A stretch of 21,277 nucleotides of DNA from Pseudomonadota bacterium (GTDB lineage: Bacteria > Pseudomonadota > Alphaproteobacteria > Rhizobiales > Methylopilaceae), in NCBI GenBank assembly GCA_023389135.1, contig JAEWEX010000264.1:1-21277 (forward strand). Reading direction: 5' to 3'. Position numbers and translations under genes: made by a program. Below are positions 10,142-17,311 of this stretch, one piece after another. Position 1 is the stretch's first letter. The number at the start of each line of letters is the position of its first letter. The notes below the pieces were generated by a model. The model worked only from the letters and a program-made list of their open reading frames with translations, did not search any database and was not told the DNA's origin.

Positions 10142-11119
10142 ATGCGGATCGTGTCTGCGTCGGCGTTCGCGCCAGTCGTCCTCGCGGCGGCCCTGACGGT
10201 CTGGTCTGCCCCTGCCGGGGCGCAGATCAACCTTCCGCTCGCGCCGCGCGATGCGCCCATAACGCTGCCGCCCGCGGGCGGGCCGCCCTTGGCGCCGCCC
10301 GAGCCGAGAAGCCGGCCGCTTTCTCCCGTAAGCCCCGCCGCACCCACCAAGACGGTGCTTGCCATGACCGCCTATTTCGAGCGCGGCAGCGGGGCTATCC
10401 CGGCCGGCGTTTTGTGGCGCGTGTTCTCCGACCAGGAGGACGTCAACGGCAACTTCCCGCTGGTCGCCGAATCGGACGAGCCGCAGCCCCTGTTCACGCT
10501 CGACCCCGGCGGCTACGTCATCCATGCCACCTACGGCCTCGCCAGCCAGACCCGGCACGTGGTGCTGGGCTCCCAGGCGGCATCTGCCGACATCATGCTC
10601 AATGCGGGCGCGCTCAGGCTCACCGGCCTGATCGGCGACGTGTCGATCTCCGCCGAAGACCTGACGTTCACGATCCTGCGTGAGGAGGACGGCATCGAGC
10701 AGCCGGTCTATGACGGGGCGAAGCCCGGCGACATCGTGCGCCTGCCGGCCGGCCTCTACCAGGTGGCCTCGGTTTACGGCAACGCCAACTCCCGCATCCA
10801 GGTGGCGCTGACCATCGAGCCCGGCCGCATCACCGACGCGACCGTGCATCACAAGGCCGCCCGCGTGGCCCTGAAGCTCGTCAATCCCGGCGACGCCGTC
10901 GCGATCCCCGATGCCAGCTGGAGCGTGCTGACGCCCGGCGGCGACGTGGTGTCGACCTCGCTCGGGGGCCTCGCCGAAGTGGTGCTCGCGGAAGGCGACT
11001 ACGTGGCCGTGGCGCAGCACGACGGCCAGAACTTCCAGAAGGAGTTCTCGGTGGATTCCGGCGAGACAACCACCGTGGTCGTCGAGCGCCGGGCCGCCTC
11101 GGCCCTGGGCGGCCCGTAG
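10142..11119 (+). CDS. Exported protein with three tandem beta-sandwich-like repeats
   Basis: The product has 325 residues. The ATG at 10142 opens a signal peptide (MRIVSASAFAPVVLAAALTV, then cleavage likely after APAGA at 27). A proline-rich spacer covers about 31-68. The rest is three copies of one beta-rich module of about 81 residues. Each begins with a strand such as LWRVFS (90-95), TFTILR (175-180) or SWSVLT (259-264). Each contains a turn of the form P/A-x-G-x-Y (DPGGY, PAGLY, AEGDY) whose tyrosines fall at 125, 206 and 287, exactly 81 apart. This pattern resembles carboxypeptidase-regulatory or Ig-like folds. No catalytic motif is evident, and no anchor is seen after the signal peptide. 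It ends 9 bases from the convergent thrS. Function unknown; a periplasmic binding or structural role is inference. Confidence 0.8.
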   Translation: MRIVSASAFAPVVLAAALTVWSAPAGAQINLPLAPRDAPITLPPAGGPPLAPPEPRSRPLSPVSPAAPTKTVLAMTAYFERGSGAIPAGVLWRVFSDQEDVNGNFPLVAESDEPQPLFTLDPGGYVIHATYGLASQTRHVVLGSQAASADIMLNAGALRLTGLIGDVSISAEDLTFTILREEDGIEQPVYDGAKPGDIVRLPAGLYQVASVYGNANSRIQVALTIEPGRITDATVHHKAARVALKLVNPGDAVAIPDASWSVLTPGGDVVSTSLGGLAEVVLAEGDYVAVAQHDGQNFQKEFSVDSGETTTVVVERRAASALGGP

Positions 11120-11128
11120 TCGCCCGCC

Positions 11129-13102
11129 CTACGCTGCGTCGCCGAGGTCGGGCGCCAGCGCCTCCTTGGCCAGCAGCGCCACCGCCTCGTCGAGCGACAG
11201 CGTGGTCTGGTCGGGGGAGCCGAGCCGCCGCAACGACACCAGGCGCTCCGCCGCCTCCTTGCGCCCCACCACCACGATGGCCGGCACCTTGGTCACGGAG
11301 TGCTCGCGCACCTTGTAGGAGATCTTCTCGTTGCGGAGATCGCTCTCCACCCTCAGCCCGGCCTTGCGCATGGTCGCCGCGACCTCCGCGGCGTAGTCGT
11401 CGGCCTCCTGGGTGATGGTGGCGACCACCGCCTGCACCGGCGCGATCCAGAGCGGGAAGTGGCCCGCAAAATGCTCGATCAGGATGCCGATGAAACGCTC
11501 CATGGAGCCGCAGATGGCGCGATGGACCATGACGGGTGTCTTCTTGCCGCCGTCGGCGTCCACATAAAACGCGCCGAACCGCTCCGGCAGGTTGAAGTCC
11601 ACCTGCGTCGTGCCGCACTGCCAGTCGCGGCCGATGGCGTCGCGCAGCACATACTCGAACTTGGGGCCGTAGAAGGCGCCCTCACCGGGGTTGATCGCGG
11701 TCTTGATGCGATTGCCGGACTGGGCCTCGATCTGCTTGAGCACGCGCATCATCACGTCCTCCGCATGGTCCCACGAAGCGTCCGCGCCGACCCGCTTCTC
11801 CGGCCGGGTCGACAGCTTCACGACGATCTCGTGGAAGCCGAAGTCGGCGTAGGTGGAGAGGATCAGGTCATTGATCTTCAGGCATTCCTCGGCGAGCTGC
11901 TCCTCGGTGCAGAAGATGTGGGCGTCGTCCTGCGTGAAGCCGCGCACCCGCATCAGCCCGTGCAGCGCGCCCGACGGCTCGTAGCGGTGGACAGAGCCGA
12001 ACTCGGCGAGCCGCATGGGCAGGTCGCGATAGGACTTCAGCCCGTGCTTGAAGATCTGGACGTGGCCGGGACAGTTCATGGGCTTGATGGCGAAGACGCA
12101 CTCGTCCTCGGTGTCGTCTCCGGCCGAGGTCGCAGCGAACATGTTCTCCTTGTACCAGCCCCAGTGACCCGAGGTCTCCCACAGCGACTTGTCCAGCAGC
12201 TGGGGCGCGTTGACCTCCTGGTAGTCCGCCTTGAGACGCCGGCGCATATAGGCCACGAGCTCCTGGAACATGGTCCACCCCTTGGGGTGCCAGAACACCG
12301 TTCCCGGCCCCTCCTCCTGGAAGTGGAACAGATCCATCTCGCGCCCGAGCCGCCGATGATCGCGCTTCTCGGCCTCCTCCAGCCTGTGGAGATAGGCGTC
12401 GAGTTCCTCCCGGGTCGCCCAGGCGGTGCCGTAGATGCGCTGGAGCTGGGGATTGTTGCTGTCGCCGCGCCAGTAGGCGCCGGCCACCTTCATCAGCTTG
12501 AAGGCGTTGCCGACCTTGCCCGTCGACGTCATGTGCGGCCCGCGGCACAGGTCGAGCCACTGGCCCTGCCGGTAGATCTTGAGGCTTTCGCCAGCCGGGA
12601 TCGCGTCCACCAGCTCGACCTTGAAGTCCTCGCCCTTCTCGCGGAAGAACGCCTTGGCCTGGTCGCGGCTCCACTCTTCCTTGGTGAACGGCGCGTCGCG
12701 GGCGATGATCTTCCTCATCTCGCCCTCGATGGCCGCGAGGTCGTCGGTGGAGAACGGCTCCTCCCGGTAGAAGTCGTAATAGAACCCGTTCTCGATCACC
12801 GGACCGATGGTGACCTGCGTCCCCGGGAACAGCCCCTGGACCGCCTCGGCAAGCACATGGGCGCAATCGTGCCGGATCAGCTCCAGCGCCCGCGGATCGT
12901 CTCGGGACACGAACTCGATGCGCGCGTCCGCCGTGATCGGATCGGACAGGTCGGCGACCCGGCCGTCGAGCGCCATGGCGACCGTGCGCTTGGCCAGCGA
13001 CGGCGAGATGCCCCTGGCGATATCGAGCCCGGTGGTGCCGGCGGGATAGGGCCGCGCGGCGCCGTCGGGGAAGGTGAGGATGATCTCTCGGGGGGCGTTC
13101 AT
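11129..13102 (-). CDS. thrS: ThrS, threonyl-tRNA synthetase
   Basis: This essential enzyme attaches threonine to tRNA-Thr in the cytoplasm. It has 657 residues (E. coli 642) with the full domain order: TGS (about 1-66), the editing SAD domain (about 70-235, with [11 protein letters not shown] at 77-87 and LCRGPH at 185-190), the class II core (about 255-550), and the anticodon-binding domain (about 555-650). Core motif 2 reads [20 protein letters not shown], followed by [14 protein letters not shown]. The zinc ligands are C344, H395 and H527, corresponding to E. coli C334, H385 and H511. The ATG at 13102 follows AAAGGA. A good promoter lies about 75-100 bases upstream. The gene converges on the repeat protein gene with only 9 bases between stops and no clear terminator. 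Confidence 0.98.
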   Translation of the reverse strand: MNAPREIILTFPDGAARPYPAGTTGLDIARGISPSLAKRTVAMALDGRVADLSDPITADARIEFVSRDDPRALELIRHDCAHVLAEAVQGLFPGTQVTIGPVIENGFYYDFYREEPFSTDDLAAIEGEMRKIIARDAPFTKEEWSRDQAKAFFREKGEDFKVELVDAIPAGESLKIYRQGQWLDLCRGPHMTSTGKVGNAFKLMKVAGAYWRGDSNNPQLQRIYGTAWATREELDAYLHRLEEAEKRDHRRLGREMDLFHFQEEGPGTVFWHPKGWTMFQELVAYMRRRLKADYQEVNAPQLLDKSLWETSGHWGWYKENMFAATSAGDDTEDECVFAIKPMNCPGHVQIFKHGLKSYRDLPMRLAEFGSVHRYEPSGALHGLMRVRGFTQDDAHIFCTEEQLAEECLKINDLILSTYADFGFHEIVVKLSTRPEKRVGADASWDHAEDVMMRVLKQIEAQSGNRIKTAINPGEGAFYGPKFEYVLRDAIGRDWQCGTTQVDFNLPERFGAFYVDADGGKKTPVMVHRAICGSMERFIGILIEHFAGHFPLWIAPVQAVVATITQEADDYAAEVAATMRKAGLRVESDLRNEKISYKVREHSVTKVPAIVVVGRKEAAERLVSLRRLGSPDQTTLSLDEAVALLAKEALAPDLGDAA

Positions 13103-13149
13103 GTCGGTCCTTTCGGCTCACTCCTGCGAACGAGGCAGGTAAGCGGAAT

Positions 13150-13165
13150 GCCGGCGGCCGCCGGC
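13150..13165. repeat. Perfect 16 bp palindrome in the thrS leader
   Basis: GCCGGCGGCCGCCGGC is its own reverse complement. It lies in the predicted 5' leader of thrS, close to the likely transcription start. It could form an RNA stem, act as a protein site, or be chance in GC-rich DNA. Confidence 0.45.
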
Positions 13166-13175
13166 GGGAGGCGGT

Positions 13176-13204
13176 GTTTTGCGCAGCGCCGGGCGGCGGG
13201 TCAA
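13176..13204 (-). promoter_or_regulatory. Candidate thrS promoter
   Basis: On the minus strand, TTGACC (13204-13199) and CAAAAC (13181-13176) are separated by exactly 17 bases. The -35 matches the consensus at five of six positions. The predicted leader is about 65 nt and includes the 16 bp palindrome and an AAAGGA ribosome site. Best promoter match in the window by eye. Confidence 0.55.
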
Positions 13205-13250
13205 GCCATGACGCGATCCACAGGCCACGAAGCCTGTTCCCGCCACAATT

Positions 13251-13277
13251 TTGCCTCAACCGGCCAACCGGCATAAG
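13251..13277 (+). promoter_or_regulatory. Candidate promoter of the BCCT transporter gene
   Basis: TTGCCT (13251-13256) and CATAAG (13272-13277) are spaced by 15 bases (16 if TTTGCC is taken as the -35). The predicted leader is about 140 nt, long enough to hold regulation, though I see no known riboswitch. It lies about 50 bp from the divergent thrS promoter. Confidence 0.35.
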
Positions 13278-13426
13278 GTCGCGCCCGGTGGAGCCGTCCG
13301 ATGGACGATCCGACGCCGCGGCGAACGTCGCGGACATGCCACCCCACCTCCGGCGCCGCCCATCGTCTTTGCTGCGGGCCGGACCTGTCAGGCGGCAATC
13401 GCGCCGCCCAAGAGACGGAGCACGCC

Positions 13427-15124
13427 ATGAGCGACGAGCGCGACGACCTGCAGTCGGCCGCCTTTCACAAAGGTATGCAGGAGCAACTGACCGCGGATGC
13501 GGGCTTCCTCAAGGGGCTGAACCCCGCAGTCGCGCTGTGGTCGAAGTTCATCGTCTTCGCACTGGTCGTCTATGCTGCCGTCTGGACCGAACAGGCGGGG
13601 GGCGTCTTCACCGCGATCAACACCTTCATTCTCTCCAGCCTGAAATGGTATTATATCGGCCTGGTCGCGACCGTTCTGTTCTTCTGCGTCTACCTCCTGT
13701 TCTCGCCATACGGCAATATCCGTCTCGGCAAGGACGAGGACCGACCGGAATTCAGCTATTTCTCCTGGTTCTCGATGCTGTTCGGCGCTGGCATGGGCAT
13801 CGGGCTGGTGTTCTGGTCCATCGCCGAGCCGATCTATCATTTCCAGGACAACCCGTTCATCGGCGCGGGACGCGGGATCGAGCCGTCAACCGGCCAGGCA
13901 GCGGACGTCGCCATGCGGCTGACGTTCTTCCACTGGGGCCTGCACCCCTGGGCGATCTATGTCGTGGTCGGAATGGCGCTGGCCTATTTCGCCTATCGCA
14001 AGGACCTGCCGCTCACCATCCGCTCGGCCCTGTACCCGCTGATCGGCGACCGCATCTACGGCCCGATCGGCACGGCGGCCGACGTGCTGGCGATCTTCGG
14101 CACGGTGTTCGGCGTCGCAACCTCGCTCGGCCTCGGCGTCCAGCAGATGGCGACCGGCCTCCATGAACTGACCGGCATCGGCTTCTTCGTCACGGTGGCG
14201 GAGGACGGCACCCAGTCGCCCAACATCGCCGCCATGCTGGTGCTGATCGTGTTCATCACCGGCCTCGCCACGCTGTCGGTGGTCTCCGGCGTCGGGAAGG
14301 GCATCAAGATCCTCTCCGAACTGAACCTGTGGCTCGTCATCGCGCTGATGGTGTTCCTGCTGGCCTTCGGACCGACCGTCTATCTGCTCAACTCCTATCT
14401 GAAGTGGATCGGCGACTATCTCGCCCATGTGGTGCCGCTCAGCCTGTGGTCGGCGACCGCCACCAGCTACGACGAGTGGCAGCGCTCCTGGACCGCGTTC
14501 TACTGGGGCTGGTGGATCGCCTGGGCGCCCTTCGTCGGCATGTTCATCGCCCGCATCTCGCGCGGGCGCACGATCCGGGAGTTCATCGGCGGCGTGCTCC
14601 TGGTACCGACCCTGCTTGCCTTCCTGTGGCTCACCCTGTTCGGCGGCACCGCCATCAACCTGCAGATGGCCGGGGCCGGTGATATCGTCGCCGCAGTCAA
14701 CGAGGACCTCACCAAGTCGCTCTATGCCACCATCGCGGCCATGGACGCGCCCTCCGTTCTGAAGACGCTCGCCGCCGTGGTGGCGACGGTCCTGATCGGG
14801 ACCTTCTTCGTCACCTCTTCGGATTCCGGGACACTGGTGGTCAACACCGTCATGTCCATGGGCGACGAGGAGCCCCCGATCCTGCATCGGGTCATCTGGG
14901 GCGTTTCGGAGGGCGCCGTCGCCGCGGTGCTGCTGCTGGCGGGTGGGCTCAACGCATTGCAGACCGCCTCCATCGCCGCCGCCCTGCCCTTCTCGGTGGT
15001 GATGGTGCTGATGGCGATCGGCCTGATGCGCTCGCTCAGGGCGGAGAACCTTGGACCGTCATACGCCACCGCATCCGGCCGCGTCGTCCATGGCGGGCTG
15101 GAGCCGCGCGGCCCTCAGAGCTGA
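13427..15124 (+). CDS. BCCT family transporter (betaine/choline/carnitine type)
   Basis: The 565-residue inner-membrane protein imports a quaternary ammonium compound such as glycine betaine or choline. It has about 12 membrane helices. The family signature is complete at 355-387: WTAFYWGWWIAWAPFVG followed by MFIARISRGRTIREFI. The TM3 glycine stretch GAGMGIGLVFWSIAEPIYHF (120-139) contains GMGIG, associated with sodium-coupled members such as BetP and BetT. The C-terminal tail is short, about 25 residues after the last helix, unlike the long osmosensory tails of BetP or BetT, so strong osmotic gating through the tail is less likely. The ATG at 13427 follows GACGGAG. The 3' end overlaps the opposing yidD by 10 bp. 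The exact substrate and coupling ion are inferred. Confidence 0.94.
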   Translation: MSDERDDLQSAAFHKGMQEQLTADAGFLKGLNPAVALWSKFIVFALVVYAAVWTEQAGGVFTAINTFILSSLKWYYIGLVATVLFFCVYLLFSPYGNIRLGKDEDRPEFSYFSWFSMLFGAGMGIGLVFWSIAEPIYHFQDNPFIGAGRGIEPSTGQAADVAMRLTFFHWGLHPWAIYVVVGMALAYFAYRKDLPLTIRSALYPLIGDRIYGPIGTAADVLAIFGTVFGVATSLGLGVQQMATGLHELTGIGFFVTVAEDGTQSPNIAAMLVLIVFITGLATLSVVSGVGKGIKILSELNLWLVIALMVFLLAFGPTVYLLNSYLKWIGDYLAHVVPLSLWSATATSYDEWQRSWTAFYWGWWIAWAPFVGMFIARISRGRTIREFIGGVLLVPTLLAFLWLTLFGGTAINLQMAGAGDIVAAVNEDLTKSLYATIAAMDAPSVLKTLAAVVATVLIGTFFVTSSDSGTLVVNTVMSMGDEEPPILHRVIWGVSEGAVAAVLLLAGGLNALQTASIAAALPFSVVMVLMAIGLMRSLRAENLGPSYATASGRVVHGGLEPRGPQS

Positions 15125-15462
15125 GACGGGGAGCCGTCCTCATACCGACGGGACCTGCCTGGCCACCGTCCATATCGCCACGGTCGCGACCAGTGCGACG
15201 CTTCGGGCGTCGCCTCCGGCACCGGATCGTAGCCCGAAGTGCCCCAGGGCTGGCAGCGGCAGATGCGGGCCGCCGTCATCCAGCCGCCGGCCCACAGGCC
15301 GTGCCGGCCGATGGCCTCGTCTCCGAATTCCGAGCAGGACGGCATGTGCCGGCAGGTGCGTCCCGCCAGGGCCGAAAGCGTGTAGCGGTAGCCCTTGATC
15401 GGCAGCCTTGCCGCGGTTCGCACGGGCCGGCGCCAGTCCAGACCCGGCATCTCGCCCGACAT
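15115..15462 (-). CDS. yidD: YidD, membrane protein insertion efficiency factor
   Basis: YidD is a small amphipathic inner-membrane-associated protein that helps YidC-dependent membrane protein insertion. The core family signature is present: LPIKGYRYTLSALAGRTCRHMPSCSEFGDEAIGRHG near residues 19-54, then RICRCQPWGTSGYDPVP with conserved cysteines. After DPVP there is an unusual 33-residue tail rich in W, R and S that reads into the end of the BCCT gene, with a 10 bp tail-to-tail overlap. The total is 115 residues if the ATG at 15462 is used; the ATG at 15450 is an alternative. It starts 8 bases after the scaffold-like gene ends, so the two are one transcript. The neighbours rpmH, rnpA and yidC, usual for yidD in other bacteria, are not here. 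Confidence 0.88.
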   Translation of the reverse strand: MSGEMPGLDWRRPVRTAARLPIKGYRYTLSALAGRTCRHMPSCSEFGDEAIGRHGLWAGGWMTAARICRCQPWGTSGYDPVPEATPEASHWSRPWRYGRWPGRSRRYEDGSPSQL

Positions 15463-15470
15463 CTCGCCGC

Positions 15471-15919
15471 TCAGGCCGCCGGCTGGGCGGCGCGCGCGGC
15501 CTCGATCTGGCCGATGGCGTCGACCACCGCGTCGAAGGTCAGCATGGTCGAAGCGTGGCGCGCCTTGTAGTCGCGCACCGGCTCCAGAACCTTGAGGTCG
15601 TCCCACTTGCCCGACGGCGGCGCGCCGCTCTCCTTCAGCATGCGCCGCATGGCCTCGCGCAGTTCGCGCAACTCCTGCGCCGACGATCCGACGATGTGAC
15701 GCGCCATCACCGACGAGGACGCCTGTCCGAGCGCGCAGGACTTGACGTCATGGGCGAAGTCGGTGACCCGTCGCCCTCCATCACGAGATCGACAGTGACA
15801 GTTGAACCGCACAGCCTGGAATGAGCGGTGGCCGAGGCGTCCGGGCGTGCCAGCCGCCCGACGCGCGGGATTTCTCCTGCCAGCTCAAGGATGCGCCGAT
15901 TGTAGAGGTCGTCGAACAT
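15471..15919 (-). pseudogene. SufU/IscU-like iron-sulfur scaffold-family gene with a one-base frameshift
   Basis: Two overlapping frames make one protein. The N-terminal part starts at 15919 ([20 protein letters not shown]) and runs to EGDG. The remainder (VTDFAHDVKSCALGQASSS onward) is in the next frame. The break is at the three G's read from 15769-15767: one further G would rejoin the frames, giving 149 residues. Two scaffold cysteines are at C37 (LCGST) and C62 (SCALGQ), 25 apart as in Bacillus SufU (C41, C66). However, the Asp of the CGD motif is Ser39, and the third ligand (C128 in SufU) falls on Ser124. So even if intact it may not be a normal Fe-S scaffold. A sequencing or assembly error in a G run, a true pseudogene and slippage are all possible. 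It is co-transcribed with yidD and divergent from folE. Confidence 0.8.
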
Positions 15920-15947
15920 CGCGTCTCGATCCGAATTGGGCCGGGGC

Positions 15948-15976
15948 TGCCTCCCGGCCTCCGGACACTATATAAG
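15948..15976 (+). promoter_or_regulatory. AT-rich promoter-like element upstream of folE
   Basis: TATATAAG at 15969-15976 stands out in very GC-rich DNA between the divergent scaffold-like gene and folE. TATAAG (15971-15976) could be a -10 with a weak -35 (TGCCTC, 15948-15953) at 17 bases. The predicted folE leader is about 85 nt. The -35 match is poor. Confidence 0.3.
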
Positions 15977-16069
15977 AGCCCGGTGGCCGCGCGACACGGG
16001 TGCGCGGAATGGTCCGGCCGGGCTCCATCGACGTATGAGGCCATTGTGCAGTCCGGGAGAGTAGACAAG

Positions 16070-16705
16070 ATGGATGCCGTAGTGACCCCGCTGTCGGCGC
16101 GTCAGGCCGAGATCGCCGAAAAGGCCGCCGTCCCCCGCCCGACCCGGGACGAGGCGGAGGCCGCCGTGCGGACGCTGCTGGCCTATATCGGCGACAATCC
16201 GGAGCGGGAAGGCCTGCTCGACACGCCGCGGCGTGTCGTCAGGGCCTTCGACGAACTCTATGGAGGCTACGACCGCGACGGCCGCGAGGATCTGGCCCGC
16301 GTGTTCCAGGAGGTCGGCGGATATGACGACATGGTCGTCGTACGCGACATCGAGTTCCATTCCCATTGCGAGCACCACATGGTGCCTTTCGTCGGCAAGG
16401 CGCACATCGCCTATTACCCGGCCGAGGGCGTGGTCGGCCTGTCCAAGCTCGCCCGGGTGGTCGACGTCTATGCCCGGCGGCTGCAGACCCAGGAGAACTT
16501 GACCGCCGAACTGGTTCAGGCGATTGACGAGGGCCTGAAGCCGCGGGGCGTCGCCGTGATGATCGAGGCCGAGCACATGTGCATGGCCATGCGCGGCATC
16601 AGGAAGGCGGGGGTCTCGACGGTGACCACCCAGTTCACCGGCATCTTCCGGGATGACCCGGCCGAGCAGGTCCGCTTCATTTCCCTGGTGCGCGACCGGC
16701 GCTGA
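16070..16705 (+). CDS. folE: FolE, GTP cyclohydrolase I
   Basis: FolE converts GTP to 7,8-dihydroneopterin triphosphate, the first step of tetrahydrofolate synthesis (and of queuosine precursor synthesis). The 211 residues match type IA enzymes. The zinc ligands are C100 and H103 in [11 protein letters not shown] and C171 in EHMCMAMRG, each exactly 10 less than the E. coli numbers (C110, H113, C181). The catalytic histidine corresponding to E. coli H112 is H102. Other family blocks are [14 protein letters not shown] (43-56), [20 protein letters not shown] (123-142) and TTQFTGIF (186-193). The ATG at 16070 follows GGGAGA. The frame upstream is open but is not conserved-looking. hisI follows after 39 bases, probably in the same transcript. 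Confidence 0.97.
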   Translation: MDAVVTPLSARQAEIAEKAAVPRPTRDEAEAAVRTLLAYIGDNPEREGLLDTPRRVVRAFDELYGGYDRDGREDLARVFQEVGGYDDMVVVRDIEFHSHCEHHMVPFVGKAHIAYYPAEGVVGLSKLARVVDVYARRLQTQENLTAELVQAIDEGLKPRGVAVMIEAEHMCMAMRGIRKAGVSTVTTQFTGIFRDDPAEQVRFISLVRDRR

Positions 16706-16744
16706 TCCTGCCGGCTCCCGCGCCGGTCGCGAGGGTCGACACCG

Positions 16745-17212
16745 ATGAACAGCCGCTTCGCCCCGAGGGGCGACCACGCCGAGATCGAGGGCGGCGTCGC
16801 CCTTGCCCCGCGCTTCGACGCCGACGGCCTGATCGCCTGCATCGCGACCGACGCAGAGACCGGGTCAGTCGTCATGTTCGCCCACATGAACGCCGACGCG
16901 CTCGCGCTCACCATGGAGACCGGTGTCGCGCACTACTGGTCGCGCTCGCGCCGGAAGCTCTGGCGCAAGGGCGAGGAAAGCGGCCACGAGCAGCGCGTCG
17001 TCGAGATGCGCATCGACTGCGACCAGGACGCGATCTGGATCCGCGTCGACACCGGCGGCACCGGCGCCAACTGCCACACCGGCCGCAAGGGCTGCTTCTA
17101 TCGGGCGATCCCGCTGGGGCGCGCGCCCTCGCGCGACACGGCCCTGACCTTCGTGGACGACGAGCCGCTGTTCGATCCGTCCAGGGTCTATGCTGCACCG
17201 CCAAAAAGCTGA
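16745..17212 (+). CDS. hisI: HisI, phosphoribosyl-AMP cyclohydrolase
   Basis: HisI opens the purine ring of phosphoribosyl-AMP, the third step of histidine synthesis. This is the stand-alone form (155 residues) without a fused HisE domain, as is usual in alphaproteobacteria. The metal sites are clear: D91, D93 and D95 in RIDCDQDAIWIRV for magnesium, and C92, C110 and C117 (NCHTGRKGCFYR) for zinc. Upstream blocks VVMFAHMNADAL (42-53) and HYWSRSRRKLWRKGEESGH (63-81) match the substrate-binding part of the family. The ATG at 16745 has GAGGG about 10 bases upstream. It lies 39 bases after folE. No other his genes are in the window. Confidence 0.97.
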   Translation: MNSRFAPRGDHAEIEGGVALAPRFDADGLIACIATDAETGSVVMFAHMNADALALTMETGVAHYWSRSRRKLWRKGEESGHEQRVVEMRIDCDQDAIWIRVDTGGTGANCHTGRKGCFYRAIPLGRAPSRDTALTFVDDEPLFDPSRVYAAPPKS

Positions 17213-17311
17213 CGCGAAGCCATGGCATGCTCCGATCGTTCACGCTTTGTGAGCGAAGCCGGGCCGACACTCCCATATCCGATGTGAGCGCGTCCGCAGA
17301 GAGTAGCCGCG

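Noticed and set aside
11300..13276. Long open frame (658 codons) on the plus strand opposite thrS
   Set aside because: It is antisense to a complete ThrS with all catalytic and zinc residues. Its product is a low-complexity mix rich in V, L, G, R and D, typical of antisense frames in GC-rich DNA.
13103..13426. T-box or amino acid riboswitch in front of thrS or the BCCT gene
   Set aside because: I see no T-box sequence or known aptamer core, and T-boxes are not expected in Alphaproteobacteria. Only a palindrome and promoter-like boxes were found.
17213..17311. Promoter for the patatin gene (TTGTGA near 17247 and CATATC near 17274)
   Set aside because: The spacing is about 20-21 bases, too long for a normal sigma-70 promoter, and the match is weak.
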